Source: a virus
Strand: one strand, 5' to 3'
DNA: 24,764 nucleotides
Virus record (IMG/VR): IMGVR_UViG_3300015189_000107
Location: 1 to 24,764 of that record
Shown here: positions 1-8,846 of the stretch, piece after piece
Position numbering within the stretch: the first letter of the stretch is position 1
Layout: each line of letters opens with the position of its first letter
The notes under the pieces: generated by a model
The model's input: only the letters and a program-made list of their open reading frames with translations
Databases searched by the model: none
What the model was told of the DNA's origin: nothing
Position numbers and translations under genes: made by a program

Positions 1-49
1 CGGACTCTATTGAGCGGGGTGTCTCAAAATAAGGGGGGATTTTGAGACG
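1..49 (-). promoter_or_regulatory. Palindromic late-promoter-like element, copy 1
   Basis: This 49-bp segment matches 13503-13551 at 47 of 49 positions and in the same orientation. It contains perfect 10-bp inverted arms (GTCTCAAAAT at 21-30, ATTTTGAGAC at 39-48) around an 8-bp G-rich centre (31-38). Reading the minus strand, the palindrome is followed after 11 bp by TAGAGT (complement of 4-9), which matches the -10 consensus at four of six positions, including the first T-A and the last T. It lies about 110 bp beyond the stop of the last tail gene, so it would drive an unseen minus-strand operon to the left, possibly lysis genes. I infer that it is a binding site for the Mor/C-like activator at 13562-13870. 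The match may extend left of the window. The 110 bp between it and the tail gene hold no convincing gene. Confidence 0.6.
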
Positions 50-159
50 CGAGAGCGGCGAGCCTATCTGCGGATCTCGATGATGGTCATCGACGACGCG
101 TACATTTTTGGGCCCGGGGATCAACTCCCGGAAAAAGTGAGACAGAGTGACGTGGTCGG

Positions 160-801
160 CTAAGCCGCTGGCGGTGGTACCGCCTCGCCCCACCCGAGCG
201 CGTCGACGGCCGCAGCGTTCCCGGCCGCGTCGATTGCCACCCGCAGCGCAGCGGCATGGGATCGAGCGCCTTGCTCCCGAGTATGGCTGGCGCGCCACAA
301 CTCGTTCATCTGCAATGCGGTCAGCGCGACCGGCGTGTTGTCTGCCAGGCTGTAGATGACGCCGGACCCGTTTGCCGCGCAGAACTGTGCCTTTGCGGCG
401 ATCGCCATGCGCGCCTTCTCGTCGTGGTCGAACATACCGTGCGCTGTGGTAAGCGGTGCGTCGATCGCCCTGTCGCGCGCAGCCTTGACCTCAGCCCACT
501 TGTCTGCTTTCGCCTTCTTGAGCCGAGGGCGCAAGTACCACCGCTTGGTGGTCGAGTCCCAGGCCCACACGTACAACGCCAGGTCGGTGCCGTCCCACGG
601 GGGCTCGGGCTTGTGGTCAATCAACGCGCCGGTATCGAGGTGCACACGCATGCTGAGGTAATCAACCTCACCGTCGTGCGCGCCGACACCATCACCCTTG
701 TGAGCTAACTGAGCGGCAAGCTGCTGCGCGGTGCCGATGAACGAGGCGCCGCTGAACAAGCCGCTCGCCAGGTCGTAGAAATGCCATGTCGACTGTGTCA
801 T
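160..801 (-). CDS. DUF4376-type phage tail protein
   Basis: A 213-residue protein. Its C-terminal half (about residues 95-190) has the pattern of the DUF4376 domain found in phage tail and tail-fibre-assembly-like proteins: a lysine/arginine-rich helix followed by 'APLTTAHGMFDHDEKAR', a short helix, and a 'LADNTPVALTALQM' segment. The N-terminal part looks like the short beta-rich front half seen in such proteins. The ATG at 801 overlaps the TGA of the preceding gene as ATGA, which fixes the start; a longer open frame upstream is antisense-like, arginine/histidine-rich and was dropped. It is the last gene of the tail operon visible here. Role inferred: accessory tail-tip or fibre component. 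The domain call is from memory of the family pattern, not a search. Confidence 0.75.
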   Translation of the reverse strand: MTQSTWHFYDLASGLFSGASFIGTAQQLAAQLAHKGDGVGAHDGEVDYLSMRVHLDTGALIDHKPEPPWDGTDLALYVWAWDSTTKRWYLRPRLKKAKADKWAEVKAARDRAIDAPLTTAHGMFDHDEKARMAIAAKAQFCAANGSGVIYSLADNTPVALTALQMNELWRASHTREQGARSHAAALRVAIDAAGNAAAVDALGWGEAVPPPAA

Positions 802-1118
802 TTCTTCACCAGCTGCAGGATCATCTTCAGGTTCGTCATCGAGAAGGTTGCCGTGCCCGCCAAGATGTATGCAATTTCGCTCGTGGAGACTGCCCACGAG
901 ACGCCGCCACCCGGATAGTCGAGTTCCATGTAGGTGACCGGTACGTTGCGGTCGATGGCCGGCATGTCGACGCCGTTGACGGTGCCCTTCAAGAGGATGT
1001 TGCTGGTGCCGCTGGGAAAGCCCGCATCGCGCCCCGTGCCCTGGACGTAGGTGCCGCTGAGGGTCACGCGCAGGCGACCCGCCGCCGCGTTCGAGAAGGT
1101 GCCAGAAATGTTTGCCAT
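798..1118 (-). CDS. Small phage tail-tip accessory protein
   Basis: A 106-residue protein, rich in glycine, threonine and alternating hydrophobics, predicted to be a beta-structured virion protein. It starts with 'MANISGTF' and contains 'SNILLKGTVNGVDMP', a pattern resembling small proteins often encoded just after J-type tail genes in phages. I do not recognise a named family with certainty. The ATG at 1118 follows the J stop by nine bases, and the gene ends with a 4-base ATGA overlap with the DUF4376 gene, so it is translationally coupled on both sides. No signal peptide or membrane segment is seen, which fits a structural protein. Confidence 0.7.
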   Translation of the reverse strand: MANISGTFSNAAAGRLRVTLSGTYVQGTGRDAGFPSGTSNILLKGTVNGVDMPAIDRNVPVTYMELDYPGGGVSWAVSTSEIAYILAGTATFSMTNLKMILQLVKK

Positions 1119-1127
1119 GCGGTTCGT

Positions 1128-4100
1128 TCAACAGGCCGGGCAATGCACGACACCCGCGGCGTCGGCATAGGTGACGGTTTCGGTGACTGCGTTCGTATCG
1201 ATCTGTCCAGTCCCGACAGAACCCAACGTCGCTAGCGCACCGAGCCGCGCCTTGGCGTTGGCAGAGATCTTGTCGAGTAGTGCTTGGCGCGTGGTGTACG
1301 CCGCGATGAACTTGGCCCGGAAGGTCGAGCCGACGATCGTGGTGTTGCCACCAAGGTTGTCCCAGTTGGTCGGCGACGTCAGGCCCGAAAGGTAGGCCGT
1401 CAGATCGCTCACCGCCGTGTCGTACGCGCTCTTCTCGGTCGTGACCGCGTAGTTCGTGGCCTGCGCGTCGATGCCACCCTGCTCGGTGATGAGAACACTG
1501 TAGTCGCGCACCACGGCCGGTTTCTCGACCGGCGTGAGCAGGCTGTCGCTCGCGATGTCGGTCAGCTCGGCCAGCGCTGAGTTGGCGGCGCCCTGGGCGG
1601 TGGCAGCGGCCGCGGCAGCAGCAGCTGCAGCACTCAGCGCGCCGCTGATGTCGGTCAGCGGGCCGAAGCGGATGTGGCGCAGGCTCGAGCCGATCGAGGC
1701 GAACGACGAGTCGAAGAAGAACTTCAGGCCAGACGCCGCAGCGACAGAGCGCATGACGACTCCGTTGCGCAGGTACTTGACGGTGTTGCCGTCGTAGAGC
1801 ACCGCGAAGACATCCGAGGCGGCATAGGTTCCCGACAGCAGATAGCCCGTCCCGCTTTCATACGCGTAGACCAAGGCAGACGCCTGCTCGAAGTAGATCG
1901 CGTAGTCGAGAGACGTGTAGCTCGCGTCCGTCGTGGGATCGCTGTTCAGGCCGAACATCGCGTCCATTGGAACGGTGCCAGGTACGACGCTCGCATAGGC
2001 GCCGCCGGTGAAGCTGTCACGGCTGTAGGCGTCGCTGTCCCAGGCGCCCGCGCCGCTGAGCTTGCTCGCTGAGTTGCCCGCCAGCACCACACCGCGCGCG
2101 ATCAAGGTCAGGTCCGAAGTCGCGTCAAGGGAGCCGGTGTAGGCGTAGTCGGCCAGCGTGCGGGGCGTCGCGCCGGCGCCGGTGATGATCAGGTTGCCGG
2201 CCTGCAGCGAGAAGGTCACGTCGCAGAAGGTGCTGTTCGGAAACGCTGCGTCGCCTTGATAGCTCTCGAAGCCGTTGCCCTCGCCGCAACCTGCTATTGC
2301 GATCAGCACATAGGCGGCGCGGTACGCGAAAGCCGGACTCCCGAAGACGGCTGCCGATGCACCACACCGCTTCATCGCCGCCGGAAGGTTGCCCAAGAGG
2401 CGGCTGGTTTGCGGTTCGTCGTTCGTCCAGATGACGACTATCTGGCCGGAACCCAGTGCGTTCAGATCGGTGGCAAGCCGGTTGGCCTCGCTCAGTCCAA
2501 CGCCCAGTGGGTTGTATGACGTGACCGACGTGACGCTCCCGGTAGTTCGACTGATGACGGCGAGCTGGTACGGCGCCCCGGCCGTGTTCAACGCCGTGTT
2601 CGTTTCGCCGTTGTAGAGTCCGATGCCGATGGGGGCGGCCGTGTCGACGTACCCGCGCGAGACGACCCGGAACAGTTTCGGCCGACCGGCGATGTTGGCC
2701 CACTGCAGTGCGGCCGCTGCGTCGACGACGACTGTGGCCGACGTGGCCCCTGCGGACACGTTGCCGCTGGTGTCGTGATGCTTGGCCAGCACGGTGTAGG
2801 TTCCCAGCGGCGGGGACAGCCAGGTCCAGGTGTCGGCCTTGCCCTGGAAAATCGGCGTTGCCGTCGTCCATGTGGCGCCGAGCCGCAGTTCGGTGTCGGC
2901 AGCGTCGAGCTCGACATTGAGCGTCCAGTTGAAGCGCACGCCGGACTGCACAACTGTCGCTGCGAAGGACGCTACATCGAAAGGCACCGCCGTCTTGCCG
3001 ATCACGTTGTGCAGGACCTGTCCGGCCCAAGGCCCTCTCACCAGCGCATTGAACGCGCGGGCCTTCACGAAGTAGAGACCGCGGTCCTGCACGTTGTCGA
3101 GGTACATGCGGCTCTGACCGGCGGCCGCTGTGTCGCTCTGCCACTGGATCTCTGGCTCGCCGGCGCGGCCCCAACGGATTTCGACGCCGCCGTTGGTGCG
3201 CACCTGTTCGTCGACGATCGCGTCCCACGTGACGAGGATCCGCGAGACGATGGTGCCGTCGACCTGGCGCAGCAGCTGCGCGGTGCCGCTTGCGCAGGCG
3301 AGGCCGGTGACCGCGGGCACGACGAACGGGTTCGGCAGGTTCGTGTTGGGCTCGGCATCGACGGCATCGAAGGCCGACCCGAAGGTGTAGATGCTCGGGC
3401 CGGTCTCGCGCAACGTGAGCACGATCAGGCCGTCGATCGACCACTGGCGATCGAGCACCTCGAACGACTTGTTCGACCAGCCGTAGCGGGTGCAGGTGAG
3501 CGAGATCGTGTCGAACAGCTCGACCGCGTAGGCGCTGAGCTTGAACGTGGCCACCACCGTGAGCGCCTGGCGCGCCTGGCGCAGCATGACGGCGGCGAGC
3601 TGCTGGGTCTGACCCACGCGGTTGACGGACGAGAACTGCACCTCGAGCGGCAGCTCGGCGCCGTCTTCAGCGATGTAGGCCGTGCTTTCGACGCGCGGCA
3701 TGTCGATCACCTGCCAGCCATTCGCAGGGTCCGAAAAAGTGCCGGTCACGACGTTGAACAACTGGTCGCGCGGCACGCGCGGTTGCACCTGCATGCTGCT
3801 GCCCGCGAAGTCGTCGTCGCCCAATGCGAGCAGCGGCACCACGTAGGCGCCGGCCTTCAGGCGCAGCTGGTTGCCTGTGAACGCGACACTGCCGGCCATG
3901 GAGCGGGCGAGATCTGCCAACACGTCGAGCGGGCGGGCGTCGGTCTTGGCCATCGTGCCGGCGGTGTACAGCTTGCCGGCCGTGCCGACACCGGCGACCG
4001 TGTAGACGACCGAGGTGTCGCACACGTTAGCAGCGGCGATCACGTCGCCGGTGTGCACGGAGCCAGCGGACAGCCGGCCGCCGAGCGGCGAAAGCGCGTA

Positions 4101-5027
4101 GTGGCGCATCAGCAGCGCATTGTTTTCGCTCCAAGCGGTGAGACTGCTACGCGGATCGAATACCTTGGCGCCGCGCACGACCGCGCTGACATTCGGCAAC
4201 CCTGCAGGGTAAGCGTCGGGGTCGTAGGAGAAGTAGCACATCAGGTAGGCGACTTCGCGCCCGCGGTGCGTGGCGTCCCACTCGGCCGGCAACAGCGCCG
4301 CGAGCGTGGGATCAACCACCTGGCCCGGCGCGCCCAGGTGACTCGTGATCACGGCGCTGCTGCCGGTGAGCAGGTATTCGAAGTTCACGTTGGCAGTGAA
4401 TGCCAGCGCGGGGTCGACACCAGCCACGGTGACGGTGTTGCCGGCGACGGTACTCGGGTACTGCGGCGAGAAGCCGCCTGGATCGCTTTCGGTGCCCGGA
4501 GTCGACACGACGACCGTGCCGCCAACTAAAGTGCCGGGAAGAACGACGCTGCCGCCTCCACCGGAGATCGCCATCGTGGTGACGCCGGTGGTGCGGCGCG
4601 ACCAAAACCATGGCGGCGTCTGGACCGACCCGCTCCCGTCGAGGTTGACCGGCGTGTCGTCGAAGTAGATCTGCTCCACGGCATCGATCTCGTGCCCGGC
4701 CAGGGCCACGATCATCGCCAGCTGCTCCTTGTGGGGCCCGGTGGTGCCGACAAAGGTCAGGGCACCCCCGACACGCACGCGACCCAACACGACGCGGCTG
4801 GGCTGGATGGTGGACCGCACGGTGATCGTGCGATCTCGGAGGGAATCGTTGTAGTTGTCTTTCGCGTTTCGTCGGGCGCGCGCCTGCTCGCTCTGGGCGT
4901 AGGCGACCGTGGCCGCTGCGACCACAATGGCCGCGATCTCGGGCGCGTAGATGATCAGCGTCGCACCGATAGTGCCGCCGACCTCGCTGCCGATCGCAGC
5001 GACAACTGCGATGACCGCCTCAGTCAT
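1128..5027 (-). CDS. J-like tail-tip host-specificity protein with ILEI-like domain
   Basis: A 1299-residue central tail-tip protein, the analogue of lambda J by position and size. The N-terminus is hydrophobic (residues 5-45), followed by the beta-rich baseplate-hub region to about 560. Fibronectin-III-like repeats occupy about 570-770 ('ILVTWDAI', 'GLYFVKARAFNA'). Residues 785-930 resemble an ILEI/PANDER domain (FAM3, GnT-I stem type): 'YQLAVISRTTGSVTS' gives the first strands, 'GQIVVIWTNDEP' the core strand, and 'AYRAAYVLIAIAG' the last. Residues 960-1090 look like a lectin-type beta sandwich. A run of alanines near 1110 and a helical C-terminus follow, ending in 'CPAC'. The ATG overlaps the previous gene by eight bases. 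It probably contacts the host surface; domain calls are by eye. Confidence 0.88.
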   Translation of the reverse strand: MTEAVIAVVAAIGSEVGGTIGATLIIYAPEIAAIVVAAATVAYAQSEQARARRNAKDNYNDSLRDRTITVRSTIQPSRVVLGRVRVGGALTFVGTTGPHKEQLAMIVALAGHEIDAVEQIYFDDTPVNLDGSGSVQTPPWFWSRRTTGVTTMAISGGGGSVVLPGTLVGGTVVVSTPGTESDPGGFSPQYPSTVAGNTVTVAGVDPALAFTANVNFEYLLTGSSAVITSHLGAPGQVVDPTLAALLPAEWDATHRGREVAYLMCYFSYDPDAYPAGLPNVSAVVRGAKVFDPRSSLTAWSENNALLMRHYALSPLGGRLSAGSVHTGDVIAAANVCDTSVVYTVAGVGTAGKLYTAGTMAKTDARPLDVLADLARSMAGSVAFTGNQLRLKAGAYVVPLLALGDDDFAGSSMQVQPRVPRDQLFNVVTGTFSDPANGWQVIDMPRVESTAYIAEDGAELPLEVQFSSVNRVGQTQQLAAVMLRQARQALTVVATFKLSAYAVELFDTISLTCTRYGWSNKSFEVLDRQWSIDGLIVLTLRETGPSIYTFGSAFDAVDAEPNTNLPNPFVVPAVTGLACASGTAQLLRQVDGTIVSRILVTWDAIVDEQVRTNGGVEIRWGRAGEPEIQWQSDTAAAGQSRMYLDNVQDRGLYFVKARAFNALVRGPWAGQVLHNVIGKTAVPFDVASFAATVVQSGVRFNWTLNVELDAADTELRLGATWTTATPIFQGKADTWTWLSPPLGTYTVLAKHHDTSGNVSAGATSATVVVDAAAALQWANIAGRPKLFRVVSRGYVDTAAPIGIGLYNGETNTALNTAGAPYQLAVISRTTGSVTSVTSYNPLGVGLSEANRLATDLNALGSGQIVVIWTNDEPQTSRLLGNLPAAMKRCGASAAVFGSPAFAYRAAYVLIAIAGCGEGNGFESYQGDAAFPNSTFCDVTFSLQAGNLIITGAGATPRTLADYAYTGSLDATSDLTLIARGVVLAGNSASKLSGAGAWDSDAYSRDSFTGGAYASVVPGTVPMDAMFGLNSDPTTDASYTSLDYAIYFEQASALVYAYESGTGYLLSGTYAASDVFAVLYDGNTVKYLRNGVVMRSVAAASGLKFFFDSSFASIGSSLRHIRFGPLTDISGALSAAAAAAAAAATAQGAANSALAELTDIASDSLLTPVEKPAVVRDYSVLITEQGGIDAQATNYAVTTEKSAYDTAVSDLTAYLSGLTSPTNWDNLGGNTTIVGSTFRAKFIAAYTTRQALLDKISANAKARLGALATLGSVGTGQIDTNAVTETVTYADAAGVVHCPAC

Positions 5028-5445
5028 GCACCACGCGCCAGGCGCACAGGCCGGCAGAGAGCGGCATTGCGGCCAAGCCGGTGGAGCCCGGAGCCAGCAG
5101 TACCGGGCCGTGGCAGACGGTCAGCATCGCGCGCTGGTGTACGTCGTGCGGGTCGATCGCGAGTACGACATCACCGGCGCGAGCGAAGCCGGCCTCGATG
5201 GGCTCGCCGAGGATCTGGGTGATCATGGCCTTCAGGCCGCCGGCTTCGCGCACCAGGCGCGCTGCCTCGCGCTCGCTGGACCAATGCAGCCCCTCAAGCG
5301 GGTTGCCGCCGGTTGCGAGCTCGACGGCCTGCGCGGCGAAGGTGCAGCAGTCATGCCGGCCGACTGCGAAGGGCTTGTGGCGGGCTTCGGCGATCAGCGC
5401 GGCGATGCGTGGGTCGGGTGCGACGGGGTCGTGGTCGATGTTCAT
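5020..5445 (-). CDS. NlpC/P60-like tail assembly cysteine protease (DUF6950 type)
   Basis: A 141-residue protein that fits the DUF6950 group of NlpC/P60-like phage tail proteins, the positional equivalent of lambda gpK. The motif 'GRHDCCTFAAQAVE' (about residues 27-40) supplies the candidate catalytic cysteine at the start of a helix, and 'DVHQRAMLTVCHG' provides later candidate histidines. Such proteins sit at the tail tip and are thought to cleave peptidoglycan or tail components during assembly or entry. The start was set at ATG 5445, five bases after the previous stop, because the upstream extension is low-complexity S/T/P/R shadow sequence. The gene overlaps the J start by eight bases. 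Confidence 0.82.
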   Translation of the reverse strand: MNIDHDPVAPDPRIAALIAEARHKPFAVGRHDCCTFAAQAVELATGGNPLEGLHWSSEREAARLVREAGGLKAMITQILGEPIEAGFARAGDVVLAIDPHDVHQRAMLTVCHGPVLLAPGSTGLAAMPLSAGLCAWRVVHD

Positions 5446-5449
5446 GGCG

Positions 5450-6013
5450 TCACTGGCGGAAGTAGCTGGCGGCCGGCCAGGTGATCTGCTGGTCGGCCTG
5501 GTCGACGACGTACTCGAAGAAGGTGTCGCCGGCATAGCGGCGCTGCTGGTCTTGATTGCTGAAGCGCTGGTTGCCCGGGCGGAGCAGATCGATGCCGACG
5601 TGCTCGGCGCTGACGGTGACGGTGGCCGTCTGTGCAGCTTCGGCGATCGTCATCACGTCGAGCCAGCCGGCCCACTCGACGACGGCATCGAGGATCTGCG
5701 CGTTGGCATCGAATATCGCGGTGTAGATGAAGACCGGCTTACCTTGTACGAGCTCGGAGAGGACCAGGGAGACCATGCTCGACGGCACGCCGGACAGCTC
5801 GAAGCCGAGGCCCTTGAGCTCGCCGGGCTGGTCGTCGATCGTGTCGATGCGACCCGCGCCGGCAATGCCGAGAAACGTGCGGCCTGCCCACGTCAGATCC
5901 CAGCTCGAGGTGTTGACGAGCAGCGGCGTGCTGAGCTGCATCTCGACGAGCTGCACGAGCGTGACGTTCGACTGCGAGAGTGCAGCCGCCACGGGCGCGA
6001 TGAGTGTGCGCAT
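5450..6013 (-). CDS. Phage tail-tip / baseplate hub-like protein
   Basis: A 187-residue protein lying between the distal-tail-type gene and the NlpC/P60-like gene, the slot of lambda L. It is beta-rich. The C-terminal pattern 'RFSNQDQQRRYAGD' followed by 'ITWPAASYF' is characteristic of a common family of siphophage hub proteins that includes DUF2163-like members; I recognise the pattern but cannot assign the exact family. Residues 50-75 ('GIAGAGRIDTIDDQPGE') fit a compact beta domain. The ATG at 6013 is five bases after the upstream TAG. Likely part of the ring closing the tail tube and anchoring J. Confidence 0.75.
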   Translation of the reverse strand: MRTLIAPVAAALSQSNVTLVQLVEMQLSTPLLVNTSSWDLTWAGRTFLGIAGAGRIDTIDDQPGELKGLGFELSGVPSSMVSLVLSELVQGKPVFIYTAIFDANAQILDAVVEWAGWLDVMTIAEAAQTATVTVSAEHVGIDLLRPGNQRFSNQDQQRRYAGDTFFEYVVDQADQQITWPAASYFRQ

Positions 6014-6018
6014 CGGGT

Positions 6019-6597
6019 CTACCAGGTCTCGATCAGCTCGACCTCGACGCCCTGCGCGACGACGGCGCTGTGCCGCACCGGTACGCGAGGATCGGCCAGG
6101 CGCCAGGTGCTGCTCGGGCGATACCAGGTGACGGCGGCTCCGGAGGCCAGCGCGATGCGCGCACGGTTGACGAGCGGCACGGCAATCGTGCCGGCACCGC
6201 TGCAGTCTTCGGCAACCTGAAAGAGCAGCCCACCGACGCCGAGCATGTCGCCTGCGGCGAGTGTGCCGCTGCCTGAGACGGAGAGCGCCGCGGCGCCCTG
6301 CGCAGCAGCGGCCGCGAGCGTGGGCGCACCGCGCAGCGTGCCCACTGGCTCAGGCCGTGCGAGGTGCCAGGCGCGGATGCGATTGACGCCGCGCTGCTTG
6401 TTGAAGAAGGCCTCGAGCGCCCCGCTTTCGCGCCGGTATCGGGGCGGCAGGCTGACGGTCATGCGGAAGCGCTCGCCGAGCAGGTCGATGCTCTGGTAGG
6501 CGCGCGTGAATGGGCTTTCGAATTCGCGGGTATTCGGGTCGAGCAGGATGCTGCACTCGCTGCACAGGAAGGCATCGGGCCAGTCGTAGACCGTCAT
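6019..6597 (-). CDS. Phage distal tail / minor tail protein (lambda M-like position)
   Basis: A 192-residue protein directly after the tape measure gene, the position of lambda gpM or the distal tail protein. It opens with an aromatic segment ('MTVYDWPDAFLCSEC') and contains 'RAYQSIDLLGERFRMTVSLPPR', typical of siphophage proteins that bind the end of the tail tube. A glycine/alanine-rich beta insert (about 100-150) precedes a C-terminus beginning 'WRLADPRVPVRHSAV'. The ATG overlaps the tape-measure stop as ATGA. Function is inferred from position and general pattern; no enzymatic motif is seen. Confidence 0.75.
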   Translation of the reverse strand: MTVYDWPDAFLCSECSILLDPNTREFESPFTRAYQSIDLLGERFRMTVSLPPRYRRESGALEAFFNKQRGVNRIRAWHLARPEPVGTLRGAPTLAAAAAQGAAALSVSGSGTLAAGDMLGVGGLLFQVAEDCSGAGTIAVPLVNRARIALASGAAVTWYRPSSTWRLADPRVPVRHSAVVAQGVEVELIETW

Positions 6598-8843
6598 TCG
6601 AACGCCCCCGCCCGGCGCTTGCTGCGCAGGATCTCGCTCTTGAGCTGGCGGTTGCTGGCTTGCAGAGCCGAGGCCACCTCGGCGCGGCTCACACCTTGCC
6701 CGACGTAAATGCTCTGTCCGCTGAAGTCGAAGACGTCTCCGCCCGCTTGGAGCGCGCTGTTCGGCACGATCGTGCCGTTGACCTGTGGCACGAACAGCTC
6801 GCGGCCGCGCTCGCCGGTCATCACCGGCACGCCGGCACTGACGCTGCCGCCCGAAGCCTTGAAGCCGCCGAACAGGCCCAGGAGGCTGCCGATCGCGCCG
6901 CCACTGCTGCCGGTGGACCCGCCGCCGAAGATGTCGTTGAGCAGCGGCTTGACGATCTTGAGACGAACGAACTCCGCGATGATGGTGTCGACGATCTGGC
7001 GCGCGTCGATCGCCTTGCCGGTAAGCGCACCGGTGAGGCCGTCTTCGAGCGACTTGAGGCTCTCGGTGACGAACTTCTCGGCGTCGAGGCCGGCCTTGCC
7101 GAGCCCATCGGTGTAGGCCTTGAGCGCGCGCTGCGCGCCGGCCAGCGGGTCGTCTTCGGCCTTCGCTGCCTTGGCCGCGAGCTCGGTACGCAGGTCGATC
7201 TGCTTCTGCAGCAGCGCCGCCTTGTCGCGCAGCGCGAGCAGCTCACCCGCGCCGGCGCCGAGGGCTTCTGCTTCTGCGATGGCGCCCTTCTCGACTGCCA
7301 GCGCCAGCTCGAGGCGCTTGATGCGCAGGTTCTCGACCTCGCGTGCGTTCAAGCCGAAGATCTCGATCTGATCGAACAGGCCCCGGTTCTCCTGCAGGCG
7401 TGCTTCGGTCTGCTGCGCGATGAGTTCGAGCGTGTCCTGCTCGACTTTGAAGTCGGCGTCGGCAGCTGCGCGCAGCAACGCCCGTGTCTCCAACTGGCGA
7501 TCGAGCGCCTTCACGTCGGCGAGGCGCGCGCGAACCACGTCCTTCTGCGCGGCGCTGAGCTTCGACTTCGCGCCGCCGAGCGCGGTCTCGACGTCGATGG
7601 CGAACTTCTCGGACTCGGTGAGCTGTCGGTTGAGCGCGATCTGGACCTTGTCGGCCTCGGCGCGCTCCTTCAGCTTGTCGAGCAGCGCGCTGAACTGGTT
7701 GAGACCCGCGTCCTTGTCGGCGCCGCCGGTCTTGTCAGAAACGGGTGCGGCTTGCTTTGACGCGTTCGCGCGGTTCAGCAGGCGCTGCATCTCGCCGGCG
7801 TTTGAGCGAGGGTCGACGACATCGATCTCTGCCTTGAAGACTTCGTTCGCCTTGCTCGCTTCGAGACGCAGCTCCTTCAGCTTGGTGCGCAGGGAGGTGG
7901 CACGACGCTGCGCGGCTTCATTGCCCGGCTCACGAGCGAGCGTGTTGTCGAGGCCGACGAGGATGTTCTCGACGCGCTGCACCTCGGCGCCGCTCGACGC
8001 GACCTTGCGCTCGAGCTCGCCGAGTTTGTCGAGGCCGAGATCAAAGGCAAGCGCCTGCTTGAGCGTGAGAAGCGCCGCGAGAAACAGGTTGCTGTTCTTC
8101 GCGTTCTCGATGAACTGCGCGGCCAACTGGTTGAGGCCCGGAAGCAATTTTTCGAGCAACGCGACCTTGCCGCCCTCGGCCGCCAGCGAGAGGCGCTTCA
8201 GGTTGTCGTGGAAGTCCGCAGCGCCTTTGGCGACCTCGTTGCTGTACACGGCGCCAAGTTCGCGCGCCAGCTTTGTCTGCGCCTCGATGCCGGCGCTGCC
8301 CTGGTTGAGCAGCGGGATGAGTGTCTCGCCGGCCTTGCCGAACAGTTGGGTGGCGAGCGCGCTCTTGGCTGCGCCGTCCTGGTAGCTCTTGAAGCGGTCG
8401 GCGATCTCGAGCAGGACTTCGCTGCTGCTGCGCAGCCCACCCTGCGCGGTCTTGACGCTGACGCCGATCGCCTCGAATGCCGCGCTCGTCTGCTTGCCGC
8501 CGCCCGCGGCGTCTGCCATGTTGACGGCGAGCTTGCGCAAGCCGCCGGCCAGATCCTCGAGTGAGGTGCCGGCGGTTTCGCCGGCGAATCGAAGCGCGCT
8601 CAGCTGCTCGGCGGCGATGCCGGATTTTTCGGCCAGGTCATCGAGGCGGTCGAGCGTATCGATGGCGCCGGCCAGCGTGACGCCTTCGAACGCAGCGGTG
8701 ATGGCCAGGCCGAGCGTGCCGAACGAGGCGCCGGCCTTGCCCGCGGTGTCGCGGACCTGCTGCAGGCCGGCACGCGCACGAGCGAACGCGGCAGCGGTGT
8801 CGTCTTTCGCGCTGAGGACGATGCGGGCAACGTTATCGGCCAC
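6594..8843 (-). CDS. Tail tape measure protein (lambda H family)
   Basis: A 749-residue protein that sets tail length and occupies the tail lumen. The N-terminus ('IVLSAKDDTAAAFARARAGLQQV') and following hydrophobic stretch are typical of the lambda tape-measure family. Long lysine/glutamate/alanine-rich helices fill about 200-560. The C-terminus carries the usual glycine-rich stretch ('FGGFKASGGS'), then 'GERGRELFVPQVNGTIVPN', a standard end of this family. The start is GTG at 8843, four bases after the stop of the T frame, preceded by a G-run that can act as a ribosome site. In lambda this protein is bound by the gpG/gpGT chaperones, which here lie immediately upstream. Confidence 0.95.
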   Translation of the reverse strand: MADNVARIVLSAKDDTAAAFARARAGLQQVRDTAGKAGASFGTLGLAITAAFEGVTLAGAIDTLDRLDDLAEKSGIAAEQLSALRFAGETAGTSLEDLAGGLRKLAVNMADAAGGGKQTSAAFEAIGVSVKTAQGGLRSSSEVLLEIADRFKSYQDGAAKSALATQLFGKAGETLIPLLNQGSAGIEAQTKLARELGAVYSNEVAKGAADFHDNLKRLSLAAEGGKVALLEKLLPGLNQLAAQFIENAKNSNLFLAALLTLKQALAFDLGLDKLGELERKVASSGAEVQRVENILVGLDNTLAREPGNEAAQRRATSLRTKLKELRLEASKANEVFKAEIDVVDPRSNAGEMQRLLNRANASKQAAPVSDKTGGADKDAGLNQFSALLDKLKERAEADKVQIALNRQLTESEKFAIDVETALGGAKSKLSAAQKDVVRARLADVKALDRQLETRALLRAAADADFKVEQDTLELIAQQTEARLQENRGLFDQIEIFGLNAREVENLRIKRLELALAVEKGAIAEAEALGAGAGELLALRDKAALLQKQIDLRTELAAKAAKAEDDPLAGAQRALKAYTDGLGKAGLDAEKFVTESLKSLEDGLTGALTGKAIDARQIVDTIIAEFVRLKIVKPLLNDIFGGGSTGSSGGAIGSLLGLFGGFKASGGSVSAGVPVMTGERGRELFVPQVNGTIVPNSALQAGGDVFDFSGQSIYVGQGVSRAEVASALQASNRQLKSEILRSKRRAGAFE

Positions 8844-8846
8844 AGG

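Noticed and set aside
21-48. Intrinsic terminator formed by the palindrome
   Set aside because: The stem is only half GC and neither strand has a following T-run; the same holds for the copy at 13523-13550.
50-159. Coding frame or terminator in the left intergenic stretch
   Set aside because: An open minus-strand frame crosses it but has no ATG start and uses atypical codons; a 5-bp hairpin near 118-140 has no T-run.
1585-1640. GC-rich triplet run as a structural repeat or origin
   Set aside because: It is the codon run for an alanine stretch in the J-like protein.
2775-4529. 584-codon plus-strand open frame
   Set aside because: It is antisense to the J-like gene, rich in Arg, His and Gly, and has no domain pattern.
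6510-7760. 416-codon plus-strand open frame opposite the tape measure gene
   Set aside because: Leucine/glutamate-rich only because it mirrors the helical tape measure; no start signals.
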